Assembly: GCA_964431205.1 (NCBI GenBank)
Contig: CAYSIX010000086.1
Location: forward strand, 1-15,189
Source of the DNA: CAYSIX01 sp964431205
GTDB taxonomy: Bacteria > Planctomycetota > Phycisphaerae > Phycisphaerales > Phycisphaeraceae
Direction: 5' to 3'
Length of the DNA stretch: 15,189 bases
The notes beneath the pieces are model-generated. The model searched no databases. It worked only from the letters and a program-made list of their open reading frames with translations, and had not been told where the DNA came from. Made by a program: the position numbers and the translations under genes. Shown here piece by piece: positions 6,044-13,067 of the stretch (position 1 is its first letter; each line of letters opens with the position of its first letter).

Positions 6044-6146
6044 AGCCGCGGGGCGACGCCCCGCGGACGCCTTCGACCTCGTGGGTCACACGCTCCGCCC
6101 GCGATCCACGCCGGCGTGGCCGCCCGCGACGCGTTGCGTCGCGGCT
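6044..6146 (+). repeat. 103-bp palindrome-rich repeat, copy B
   Basis: Direct copy of 3535-3637 with three substitutions in 103 bases, same AGCCGC/GCGGCT ends and same three internal palindromes. It lies 10 bases past the stop of the ABC subunit gene that ends at 6157 and upstream of the padR promoter. Its hairpins could end or protect the exporter transcript. Together with copy A it brackets the padR operon. Confidence 0.9.
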
Positions 6147-6156
6147 AAGCCGGGGT

Positions 6157-7989
6157 TCATGCCTCTGACGCGTGAATGAACTGGCGGTAGAGGTTGGCGT
6201 ACACCCCGCCGTTCTCCAGCAGCTCGACGTGCGTGCCGCGCTCGATGATGCGGCCCTGGTCGAGCACGAAGACCTGGTCGGCATGGCGGATGGTGCTGAG
6301 GCGGTGGGCGACGACGAAGCTGGTGCGGTCGCGCAGCAGCTTCGACAGCGCGTGCTGAATGCGCGCCTCGGTCATGGTGTCGACGCTCGAGGTCGCCTCG
6401 TCGAGGATGAGGATGCGCGGGTCGGCGAGCATCGCGCGCGTGAAGCAGACGAGCTGGCGCTGGCCCAGCGACAGGTTCTGCCCCCGCTCGCCGACCTGCG
6501 TCTCGAACCCGTCCTGCATCGACTCGTACAGGTCGAGGCAGTCGAGCGCCCGCGCCGCCTCGGCCACCTCGGCGTCGCTCGCCTGCGGCTTGCCGACCTT
6601 GATGTTGTCCATCACCGTCCCGGTGAACAGAAAGTTCTGTTGCAGCACGATCCCGAGCTGGACCATGAGCGACTCGGTGTGCACCTTTCGCGTGTCGTAC
6701 CCGTCGATGAGCACGCGGCCCGAGGTCGGCAGGTAGAACTTGGCGATCAGGTTGATGATCGAGCTCTTGCCGCTGCCGGTCTGGCCGACGAACGCGACGG
6801 TCTGGCCGGGCTCGGCGACGAAGTTCAGGTCGTGCAGCACCGGCACGCCCGGGTCGTACTCGAACGACACGTGCTCGAACTCGACCCGTCCCTCGATCCG
6901 CGGCAGCTCCACCGCGTCGGGGTCCTCCAGGACCTCCGGCTCGCTGTCCAGCAGCGAGAAGACGCGCTCGGCGCCCGCCATCGCCGTCAACGCCATGTTG
7001 TACTGACGCCCGATCGACGCGATCGGCCCGAAGAACATCGGCACCATGAAGAAGAAGACGAACAACGCGTCGAACTGCTCGGCCGGGTTGTCGCCGCCCC
7101 CGAACCCGCCGTGCAGCACCTGGTACCCCCCGACCAGCAGCAGCATCGAGATGAAGAACTGGTTGTTCAGCTCCAGCAGCGGCAGGAACACGCCCGAGAG
7201 GCGGTCGGCACGGAGCGTCTGCTCGGAGTGGTCGGCGACCAGGTCACGGAACAGGGCGGCGTTAACGTCCTGGCGGACAAACCCCTGGGTGACGCGGATG
7301 CCGCTGACGGACTCGGCCAGCGTCGCGGTCACCCGGCTCATCGACTCCTGCACCTGGCGCCACGCCTGGCCGATCCGCTCGCGGAAGTAATGGGTGATCC
7401 AGTACAGCAGCGGCGCCATGGCCAGCAGCACGCCGAACAGCGGCGGGTCGTAGTAGAGCATCACCGCCGCCGCCACGACCATCTGCCCGCCCTGGACCAT
7501 CGTGACGAACAGCACGTCCTGCACGCCGGCGCGGACGGCCTCGGCGTCGGAGGTCATGCGGCTGATGATCCGCCCCAGCTTCGTACGCGAGTAGAACCGC
7601 ATCGAGTGACGCTGCAGGTGCTCGAAGATCGCGTTGCGCAGGTCGTGCACCACCGCCTCGCCCAGCTCCAGCGCCAGCCGCTGGCGGAAGTGGAAGATCA
7701 GGTAGGACGTGCTGACCAGCGCCGCGAACCCCGCCGCGCCCCACAGCGTCCCGGGCCAGTCCCGGCCCTGGATCGGGCCCTTGACCACCGCCGCCACCGC
7801 CCAGCCGATCATCGGCAGCAGCAACGCCCGCATCAGCACGATGACGAACAGGGTGTTGCGCTTGGCGGCGTACGGCCGGGTGAAGACGAACAGGCGCTTG
7901 ATCAGACCCAGGCTCAACGGGCGGCGGTGCGCCTCGCGGTCCGAGGTGTCCACCTGCGTCAGCGTTCGGGCTCGGCCCATCGGTCTCAT
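6157..7989 (-). CDS. ABC exporter half-transporter, canonical Walker B subunit
   Basis: This 610-aa protein has an N-terminal six-helix exporter domain (about 30-330) and a C-terminal ATPase domain. Visible motifs are Walker A GQTGSGKS (402-409, Lys408), a Q-loop in VLQQNFLFTG, a signature LSLGQ (506-510) that departs from LSGGQ, Walker B ILILDE with catalytic Glu531, and H-loop His562. The length fits MsbA/lipid- or drug-exporter half-transporters. Its ATG overlaps the stop of the preceding ABC gene (ATGA), with GGGGGTG just upstream, so the two are translated together and very likely pair. The intact Walker B Glu with a non-canonical signature complements the opposite pattern in the partner, as in asymmetric heterodimeric exporters. 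The substrate is unknown. An alternative start is the Met three codons later (7980). Confidence 0.9.
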   Translation of the reverse strand: MRPMGRARTLTQVDTSDREAHRRPLSLGLIKRLFVFTRPYAAKRNTLFVIVLMRALLLPMIGWAVAAVVKGPIQGRDWPGTLWGAAGFAALVSTSYLIFHFRQRLALELGEAVVHDLRNAIFEHLQRHSMRFYSRTKLGRIISRMTSDAEAVRAGVQDVLFVTMVQGGQMVVAAAVMLYYDPPLFGVLLAMAPLLYWITHYFRERIGQAWRQVQESMSRVTATLAESVSGIRVTQGFVRQDVNAALFRDLVADHSEQTLRADRLSGVFLPLLELNNQFFISMLLLVGGYQVLHGGFGGGDNPAEQFDALFVFFFMVPMFFGPIASIGRQYNMALTAMAGAERVFSLLDSEPEVLEDPDAVELPRIEGRVEFEHVSFEYDPGVPVLHDLNFVAEPGQTVAFVGQTGSGKSSIINLIAKFYLPTSGRVLIDGYDTRKVHTESLMVQLGIVLQQNFLFTGTVMDNIKVGKPQASDAEVAEAARALDCLDLYESMQDGFETQVGERGQNLSLGQRQLVCFTRAMLADPRILILDEATSSVDTMTEARIQHALSKLLRDRTSFVVAHRLSTIRHADQVFVLDQGRIIERGTHVELLENGGVYANLYRQFIHASEA

Positions 7990-9908
7990 GCCGACACCCC
8001 CTGGGTCAGGCCCAGCCGGCGTTTGCTGTCGTGGTCGGCCAGTTGCAGGCTCGCCGCCTCGCTGTAGTGGCCCTCGGCGTGCATGAGCTGCTCGTGCGTG
8101 CCGAGCTGCACGATCCGTCCGCGCTCGAGCACGACGACCAGGTCCGCCCGACGCAGCGTGCTCAGCCGGTGCGCGACCACGAACGTTGTCCGCCCGCGCA
8201 TCGCGCTGTCCATCGCCTGCATGATCTCGTGCTCGGTGTCCGGGTCGATCGCGGCGGTCGGGTCGTCGAGCAGCAGGATGGGCGGCTCGAGCAGGATCGC
8301 CCGCGCGATCGCCAGCCGCTGACGCTGGCCGCCCGAGAGGTTCGACCCGCCCTCACGCAGCACGCTCTCGTACCCGTGCGCCATCTGCTCGATGAACTCG
8401 TGCGCCTGGGCGATCCGCGCCGCCTTCTCGATCTGCTCCTGGCTGGCGTGCGGGTGCCCGAAGGCGATGTTCTCCGCGATCGTCGTGCTGAACAGGAAGC
8501 TCTCCTGGAACACCAGGCCGATGTTGCGGCGCAGGTCGTCCAGGTCGTACTCGCGCACGTCCCGCCCGTCGATCATCACCCGGCCGGCGTCCGGGTCGTA
8601 GAACCGCGGGATCAGGCTCAGCATCGTCGTCTTGCCCGCGCCCGTCGCGCCCAGGATCGCCACCGTCTGGCCGGGCTTCACGTCGAGCGTCACGTCCCGC
8701 AGCGCAGGGGCGTCCCCCTCCTCGTACCCGAACGTCACCGAGTCGAACCGCACCGCCCCCTCGGCACGCTTGAGCGGTACCGCGTCCGGCGGGCTCTCGA
8801 TCCGCGTCGGCGTGTCCAGCACCTCGAACACCCGCTGCGCCCCCGCCACGCTCTGCTGCACCGCGTTGGCGATCTGCGCCAGGTTCCCCACCTGATCCGA
8901 AAACTGCTGCAGCAGCCCCGCGAACACGAACAGCCCCGTCCCGATCGGCAGCGCCTCGGGGTTGCGGATGTGCAGCCAGCCCCCGAACACCAGCAGCACC
9001 ATGATGTTGATGTATGGCACAAAACCGATCACCGGCACGAACGTCGTCACCCGCCAGAAGATCCAACGCTTCTGGTCCGCCACCGCCCGGTTCGCCTCGC
9101 GGAACTTGGCGATCTCCTCCTTCTGTCGCGAGAACCCCTTGACCACGTGCGCGCCCTGGATGTTCTCCGAGAGCACCCGCACCGCCCGGTCGAACAGCTC
9201 GCGGTTGCGCATGTACGCCGGCTTGACCGTCCGCGAAAACCACACCGTCAGCACCCACAGCAGCGGCGTCGTCGCCAGGCACGCCAGCGTCAGCCACACG
9301 TGGATGCTCAGCATGTACGAGAGGAAGAACGTCAGCGACAGCGCGATCATGATCACTTCGATCAGCACGCCGTCCACGAACCGTCGCACCGCCTGCACGT
9401 CGCCGGTGACCCGGTTGATGATCGAGCCGGATTCGTTGGCGTCGAAGAACTGGAAGCTCAGCCGCTGGAGCTTGTCGTACACCTGCGAGCGCAGGTCCAC
9501 CACGATGCTCTGCACGAGCAGGGCCTTCCAGATCCGCGAGAGGCAGTCGAAGAAGAAGCGGGCGGCGGCGATGGCGAACACCAGCGCCGCGACCAGGCCC
9601 ACCTTGCCCATCGTGGTCCAGTCCTGGGGCGGGGCGATGCCGAAGGGGTACCGCGGCTCACGGGCGTCCTCGCTGATCCCGGCCAGGATCACGTCGATGC
9701 CCAGCCCCGTCAGACCCAGGCCCGACAGCGCCATCACCAGCAGCACCACCTGCAGCCCGATGACGCGCAGCGCCCCGACGCGGTACCGCCAGCCGAGCAC
9801 CAGCAGCCGCCAGACCAGCCGGGACGTGGACTGATCATCAGCGACGATCGTCGCGCGACGTTTGACACCCCCCGGCGTTGAACCGGATGAATTACCCTTC
9901 TCAGCCAC
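7986..9908 (-). CDS. ABC exporter half-transporter, degenerate Walker B subunit
   Basis: This 640-aa protein has a six-helix exporter domain (about 30-360) followed by an ATPase domain with Walker A GATGAGKT (420-427, Lys426), Q-loop VFQESFLFS, canonical signature LSGGQ (524-528), Walker B ILLLDD and H-loop His580. The residue that is normally catalytic Glu is Asp549. In known heterodimeric exporters such as TM287/288 this substitution marks the degenerate site. No ATG exists before the first membrane helix. I chose GTG at 9908; TTG at 9953 would add 15 residues but has no ribosome binding site and would start at the predicted transcript start. The support at 9908 is also weak. It is the first gene of a two-gene operon. 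Confidence 0.87.
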   Translation of the reverse strand: MAEKGNSSGSTPGGVKRRATIVADDQSTSRLVWRLLVLGWRYRVGALRVIGLQVVLLVMALSGLGLTGLGIDVILAGISEDAREPRYPFGIAPPQDWTTMGKVGLVAALVFAIAAARFFFDCLSRIWKALLVQSIVVDLRSQVYDKLQRLSFQFFDANESGSIINRVTGDVQAVRRFVDGVLIEVIMIALSLTFFLSYMLSIHVWLTLACLATTPLLWVLTVWFSRTVKPAYMRNRELFDRAVRVLSENIQGAHVVKGFSRQKEEIAKFREANRAVADQKRWIFWRVTTFVPVIGFVPYINIMVLLVFGGWLHIRNPEALPIGTGLFVFAGLLQQFSDQVGNLAQIANAVQQSVAGAQRVFEVLDTPTRIESPPDAVPLKRAEGAVRFDSVTFGYEEGDAPALRDVTLDVKPGQTVAILGATGAGKTTMLSLIPRFYDPDAGRVMIDGRDVREYDLDDLRRNIGLVFQESFLFSTTIAENIAFGHPHASQEQIEKAARIAQAHEFIEQMAHGYESVLREGGSNLSGGQRQRLAIARAILLEPPILLLDDPTAAIDPDTEHEIMQAMDSAMRGRTTFVVAHRLSTLRRADLVVVLERGRIVQLGTHEQLMHAEGHYSEAASLQLADHDSKRRLGLTQGVSA

Positions 9909-9957
9909 TTGTTTCCGCCAGTCTTGCGGACGCGTCCGAGCCCCCGCCCGCAACCCG

Positions 9958-9985
9958 ACTTTAGCGTTTCACACGCCCGCGGCAA
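9958..9985 (-). promoter_or_regulatory. candidate promoter for the ABC exporter operon
   Basis: On the minus strand TTGCCG (9985-9980), a 16-base spacer and TAAAGT (9963-9958, 4 of 6 to TATAAT). Transcription would begin near 9951, which agrees with translation from GTG at 9908 and not from TTG at 9953. Match is modest. Confidence 0.3.
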
Positions 9986-10020
9986 GCCAGCCGCCATTCA
10001 AATCTTCTTCATGCGCAGCA

Positions 10021-10053
10021 GAGCCGGGGCGAAACCCGGCGCAGTCCCGGCTC
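10021..10053. repeat. competing hairpins in the divergent spacer
   Basis: GAGCCGGG (10021-10028) can pair with CCCGGCTC (10046-10053), or its GCCGGG part can pair with the nearer CCCGGC (10035-10040). The fold lies between the divergent exporter and aminotransferase promoters, next to the second hairpin repeat. Function unknown. Confidence 0.45.
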
Positions 10054-10081
10054 GAACGCGACGCGGCGCGACCCAGGCGGT

Positions 10082-10117
10082 CGTGCGGGTCCACGGGCAG
10101 CTTTGCCCGCGGCTACA
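10082..10117 (-). repeat. second hairpin repeat family, copy 2 (inverted)
   Basis: Reverse complement of 3637-3672 with 30 of 36 identities. The core CCACGGGCA (10091-10099) pairs with TGCCCGCGG (10104-10112) around GCTT with one wobble. It sits in the 329-base spacer between the divergent exporter operon and the aminotransferase operon, unlike copy 1, which lies at a gene 3' end. Confidence 0.65.
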
Positions 10118-10163
10118 CTTGTGACGCACCGCCGAACGGCCGCGTTTCGCGCACCGGACGCGT

Positions 10164-10192
10164 TTGACCGCTCCCACGCCTCGGGCTACGGT
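10164..10192 (+). promoter_or_regulatory. candidate promoter of the aminotransferase operon
   Basis: TTGACC (10164-10169, 5 of 6 to TTGACA), a 17-base spacer and TACGGT (10187-10192, 3 of 6 to TATAAT), ending 45 bases before the start codon at 10238. Confidence 0.42.
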
Positions 10193-10237
10193 GAGCCGTT
10201 CGCCTGACCCTGCCAACCCACGGAGCCGAGACCCACC

Positions 10238-11396
10238 ATGGCCGCGACCGATACGCCCGACGCCCCCGCCGCCCTCCGCCAACGCCTGCTCACCCCCGGC
10301 CCGACCGCCGTGCCCCCACGCGTCCTCGCCGAGATGGCCCTGCCCATCATCCACCACCGCACCAAGCAGCTTCAGGCCATCTTCGCCGAGCTGTCCCGCN
10401 NNNNNNNNNATCGCCGGCTCCGGCACCACCGCCTTCGAGGCCGCCCAGGTCTCCCTCGCCACGCCCGGTTCCACCGTCATCGCCGTCGCCGGCGGCAAGT
10501 TCGGCGAACGCTGGCAGGACATCTTCGACACCTACAGCGATGCCCTGGGCCTCAAGCCCGTCCGCATCGACCACGCCTGGGGCGAGCCCGCCCCGGTCGA
10601 CCAGGTCGAGCAAGCCCTCAAGGACCACCCCGACACGAGCCTCGTGACCGTCGTGCATTCCGAAACCTCCACGGCCACGGCCTCGGACGTCAAGGCCATC
10701 GCCGCCCTGACGCGGAAGACCGACGCGCTGCTGTTGGTCGACGGGATCACGTCGGTCGGCGCGTTTGAGGTCGAACAGGACGCCTGGGGCATCGACGTGC
10801 TGGTGACCGGGTCGCAGAAGGCGATGATGCTCCCGCCTGGGCTGGGCTACGTCGGCCTGGGCGAGCGGGCGATCCGCCGGCTCGACGAGGTCACGCCCGG
10901 GCCGTGCTACAATCTGGACCTGCGTCGGTGGCTCAAGAGCTGGGAGAAGAACGACGTGCCGTTCACCCCGCCGGTCTCGCTGATCCGCGGGCAGAAGGTC
11001 GCCTGTGATCTGATCCTCGGGGCGGGTCTGGACAAGGTGCACGAGCGGACGCGTCGCCTGGCCGAGGGCACACGGGCGGCGCTTCAGGCGATGGGGCTGA
11101 CGCTGTGCAGCACGTCACCGAGCCCGTCGGTCAGCGGGGCGTACTACCCCGAGGGGGTGGACGACTCGGCGTTCCGCGGGGCCCTGCGGGACAAGCACGG
11201 GATCCACATCGCCGGCGGGCAGGACGGCCGCGGCGCCAGGTGGAAGGGTCAGATCTTCCGGCTCAGTCACATGGGTTACGTCGACGCCGAGGACACCCGG
11301 GCGGCGCTGGGCGCCATCGAGCAGGAGCTGATCGCCGCGGGCGTCTCGATCGAGTCGGGCACCGCGGTGCCGGCGTTCGATCAGGCGCACGGCTGA
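10238..11396 (+). CDS. class V aminotransferase (alanine/serine-glyoxylate type), split by an assembly gap
   Basis: PLP-dependent fold-type I aminotransferase of the alanine-glyoxylate/serine-pyruvate group. The N-terminal 54 codons carry the typical LLTPGPTAVPP and IIHHRT motifs. After the N-run the frame changes and continues for 328 codons: AGSGTTAFEAA, GGKFGERW, VHSETSTA, the PLP-contacting Asp in VDGITSVG (codon 10740-10742) and the Schiff-base Lys in GSQKAMM (codon 10818-10820). The full protein would be about 395 residues, as expected for the family, once roughly a dozen missing residues are restored. The start ATG at 10238 follows GGAG/GAG at 10222-10230. The frame change is a consequence of the placeholder gap, not evidence of a pseudogene. 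First gene of a probable four-gene plus-strand run. The amino donor and acceptor are not certain. Confidence 0.85.
10400..10409. other. assembly gap (10 N)
   Basis: Ten undetermined bases inside the aminotransferase gene. The codon before the gap ends at 10399 and the first codon after it starts at 10410, so the true length must be a multiple of three and cannot be ten. From the spacing of family motifs on both sides about 36-45 bases are probably missing. Confidence 0.97.
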
Positions 11397-11451
11397 GCGG
11401 AGGCGACCACACCGACACCGTGAAGACGCGAACCGGCCACGAAGGAACGCC

Positions 11452-11736
11452 ATGGCGGAGATCGAAGTCGGCACCGAGACGGAGCAGGACAACCGCTGGT
11501 CGTACGACGTGAAGGTCTACGACGACGGGCGGTCGTACGAGTATGACGTGACGCTGAGCTTCGCGGACTACGACCTGTGGAGTCGGGGCCGCGTCCCGCC
11601 CTCGCGGGTGGTCGAGGCGGCGTTCGAGTTTCTGCTGCGAAATGAGCCTGCGAGTTCGATCATGTCACGGTTCGATTGCTCGGTGATCCGCCGGTATTTC
11701 CCGGAGGTGGACCGGGCGTTGCCGAAGATGGTGTGA
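11452..11736 (+). CDS. small conserved hypothetical protein (94 aa)
   Basis: Acidic, soluble 94-aa protein with no signal or membrane segment. The first half reads as beta strands (WSYDVKVYDDGRSYEYDVTL, 16-35). The second half is helical: PPSRVVEAAFEFLLRNEP, then SSIMSRFDCSVIRRYFPE (68-85). The SI..FD.SVI.RYFPE ending looks like a conserved small-protein family I have no name for. The ATG at 11452 is well supported by GAAGGA five bases upstream. It lies 55 bases after the aminotransferase and 22 before the membrane protein, so the genes are probably co-transcribed. Function unknown. Confidence 0.78.
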   Translation: MAEIEVGTETEQDNRWSYDVKVYDDGRSYEYDVTLSFADYDLWSRGRVPPSRVVEAAFEFLLRNEPASSIMSRFDCSVIRRYFPEVDRALPKMV

Positions 11737-11758
11737 CGGCCCTGACCGGTCCTCGCCC

Positions 11759-12208
11759 ATGACGCAAGCGACCCGCCAGCCCGATCCGCTCGAGTCGCAC
11801 GACCCGGCGGCGTACGCTGACCACGAGCACCTCAAGCTGCTGGCCATATTCCACTACGTGCTCGGCGGAATCATGCTCGCGGCGGCCTTCTGCCCCAGCT
11901 TCCACCTGGTGTTCGGCCTCGTGATGATCTTCAACCCCTCGGTTTTTGAGGGTCAATCCGGCGAGCCGGAGGGGCTGCTGTTAATGGGCGGGATCATGTC
12001 GGCGATCGCCGCGCTGATGATGTTAGCCGGCTGGGTCTGTGGTGGTCTGGTGATCTACGCCGGTCGGTCCATCGCCAATAGACGCCGCCGCGCGTTCTGT
12101 CTCGTGATGGCGGCGATCGAAAGTCTCTTCATCCCGCTTGGCACGATCCTCGGAGTCTTCACGATCATCGTGCTGCTGCGCCCGAGCGTGGTCAGGCAAT
12201 TCGCCTAG
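11759..12208 (+). CDS. small membrane protein (149 aa), unknown function
   Basis: A 149-aa protein with a cytoplasmic-looking N-terminus ending DHEHLKLLAIFHYVLGG, and three or four hydrophobic segments (about 27-45, 46-61, 73-101, 112-140). An Arg-rich loop (NRRRR, 107-111) between the last two suggests a cytoplasmic turn. The EHLKLLAIFHYV start is a pattern I associate with a family of unnamed bacterial membrane proteins. There is no clear ribosome binding site at 11759; with only 22 bases since the preceding stop, it may depend on translation of the upstream gene. Function unknown. Confidence 0.75.
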   Translation: MTQATRQPDPLESHDPAAYADHEHLKLLAIFHYVLGGIMLAAAFCPSFHLVFGLVMIFNPSVFEGQSGEPEGLLLMGGIMSAIAALMMLAGWVCGGLVIYAGRSIANRRRRAFCLVMAAIESLFIPLGTILGVFTIIVLLRPSVVRQFA

Positions 12209-12267
12209 TTCGAGCCCACGATCCCTGTCGCGTGTCGAGACCCGAGCGCACGGGAAGGTGTCGCGTT

Positions 12268-13050
12268 ATGATGCCCGCCATGCCGCCGCGACCGTACATC
12301 CTTCTGGAAGCGAACTATCGGCAACTGCTGGACGAACGGCCGAACGTAGCGGTGCTGCCGTGGGGCGCGACCGAGGCACACAACTACCACCTGCCGCACG
12401 GGACGGACGTGATCGAGGCGCAGCGGATCGCCGAGGCTGCCGCCGAACGTGCCCACGCCCGCGGCGGCAAGCCGATCGTCCTGCCCGCGATCCCCTTCGG
12501 CAACAACGCCCAGCAGCTCGACCAGGTCGCCACCATCAGCCTCAGCACGGCGACCGCCGCGGCGATCCTCGACGACGTCGCGCACTCGCTGATGGCGCAG
12601 GGGATCGATCGGCTCGTGATCCTCAACGCGCACGGGGGCAACGAGTTCAAGCCGCTGATCCGCGACCTGCAGCCGAAGCACGGGCTTTTCGTCGTTGTCG
12701 CCGAGTTCTGGCGGATGCTGCCGGACCTTGTGGCCGAGCTTTGGGAGAACCCGGGGGACCACGCGGGCCAGCTCGAGACGAGCCTCCTGCTGCACCTGTG
12801 CCCGGACCTCGTGCAGATGGAACAGGCCGGCGAGGGAGGCCGCGTGCCGTTCAAGCTCCGGCACGTGCGGCAGCGAGGCGTCTGGACGCCTCGGCCGTGG
12901 TCGGCGTCGCACCCCGACACCGGTTCGGGCGACCCGAAGGGATCGACGGCGGAAGCCGGCCGACGCTTCTTTGACGCCTTGGCCGACACCCTGGCCGACC
13001 TGCTCGTCGAGCTTTCCGCGGCCCGCAAGGGCGACTCGCCGTATCTTTGA
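12268..13050 (+). CDS. creatininase family amidohydrolase
   Basis: This 260-aa protein belongs to the creatinine amidohydrolase family of metal-dependent hydrolases. Visible motifs are PWGATEAHNYHLPHGTD (31-47), giving likely metal ligands Glu36, His38 and Asp47; NAHGGN with His122; DHAGQLETS (164-172) with Glu170; and a C-terminal GDPKGSTAEAG (221-231). Length is normal for the family. Family members open cyclic amides or act in cofactor maturation, so creatininase activity itself should not be assumed. The ATG at 12268 is chosen because AAGGTG ends 7 bases upstream; ATGs at 12271 and 12280 and GTG at 12232 are alternatives. It is the last of four plus-strand genes and converges on rmuC with only 17 bases between stops. 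Confidence 0.88.
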   Translation: MMPAMPPRPYILLEANYRQLLDERPNVAVLPWGATEAHNYHLPHGTDVIEAQRIAEAAAERAHARGGKPIVLPAIPFGNNAQQLDQVATISLSTATAAAILDDVAHSLMAQGIDRLVILNAHGGNEFKPLIRDLQPKHGLFVVVAEFWRMLPDLVAELWENPGDHAGQLETSLLLHLCPDLVQMEQAGEGGRVPFKLRHVRQRGVWTPRPWSASHPDTGSGDPKGSTAEAGRRFFDALADTLADLLVELSAARKGDSPYL

Positions 13051-13067
13051 ACTGCTCGTAAGACTCG

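Noticed and set aside
6172..8067. 631-codon open frame on the plus strand
   Set aside because: Antisense shadow of the 610-aa ABC subunit; its Arg/His/Gln/Val-rich composition is the usual result of reading a GC-rich gene backwards and it has no recognisable domain.
8031..9881. 616-codon open frame on the plus strand
   Set aside because: Antisense shadow of the other ABC subunit, rich in Arg, His and Pro with no motifs or ribosome binding site.
10164..10399. Upstream part of the open frame that runs across the N-gap into the aminotransferase
   Set aside because: Before the gap this frame is Pro/Ser/Arg-rich nonsense, while the frame from 10238 carries the conserved aminotransferase N-terminus.
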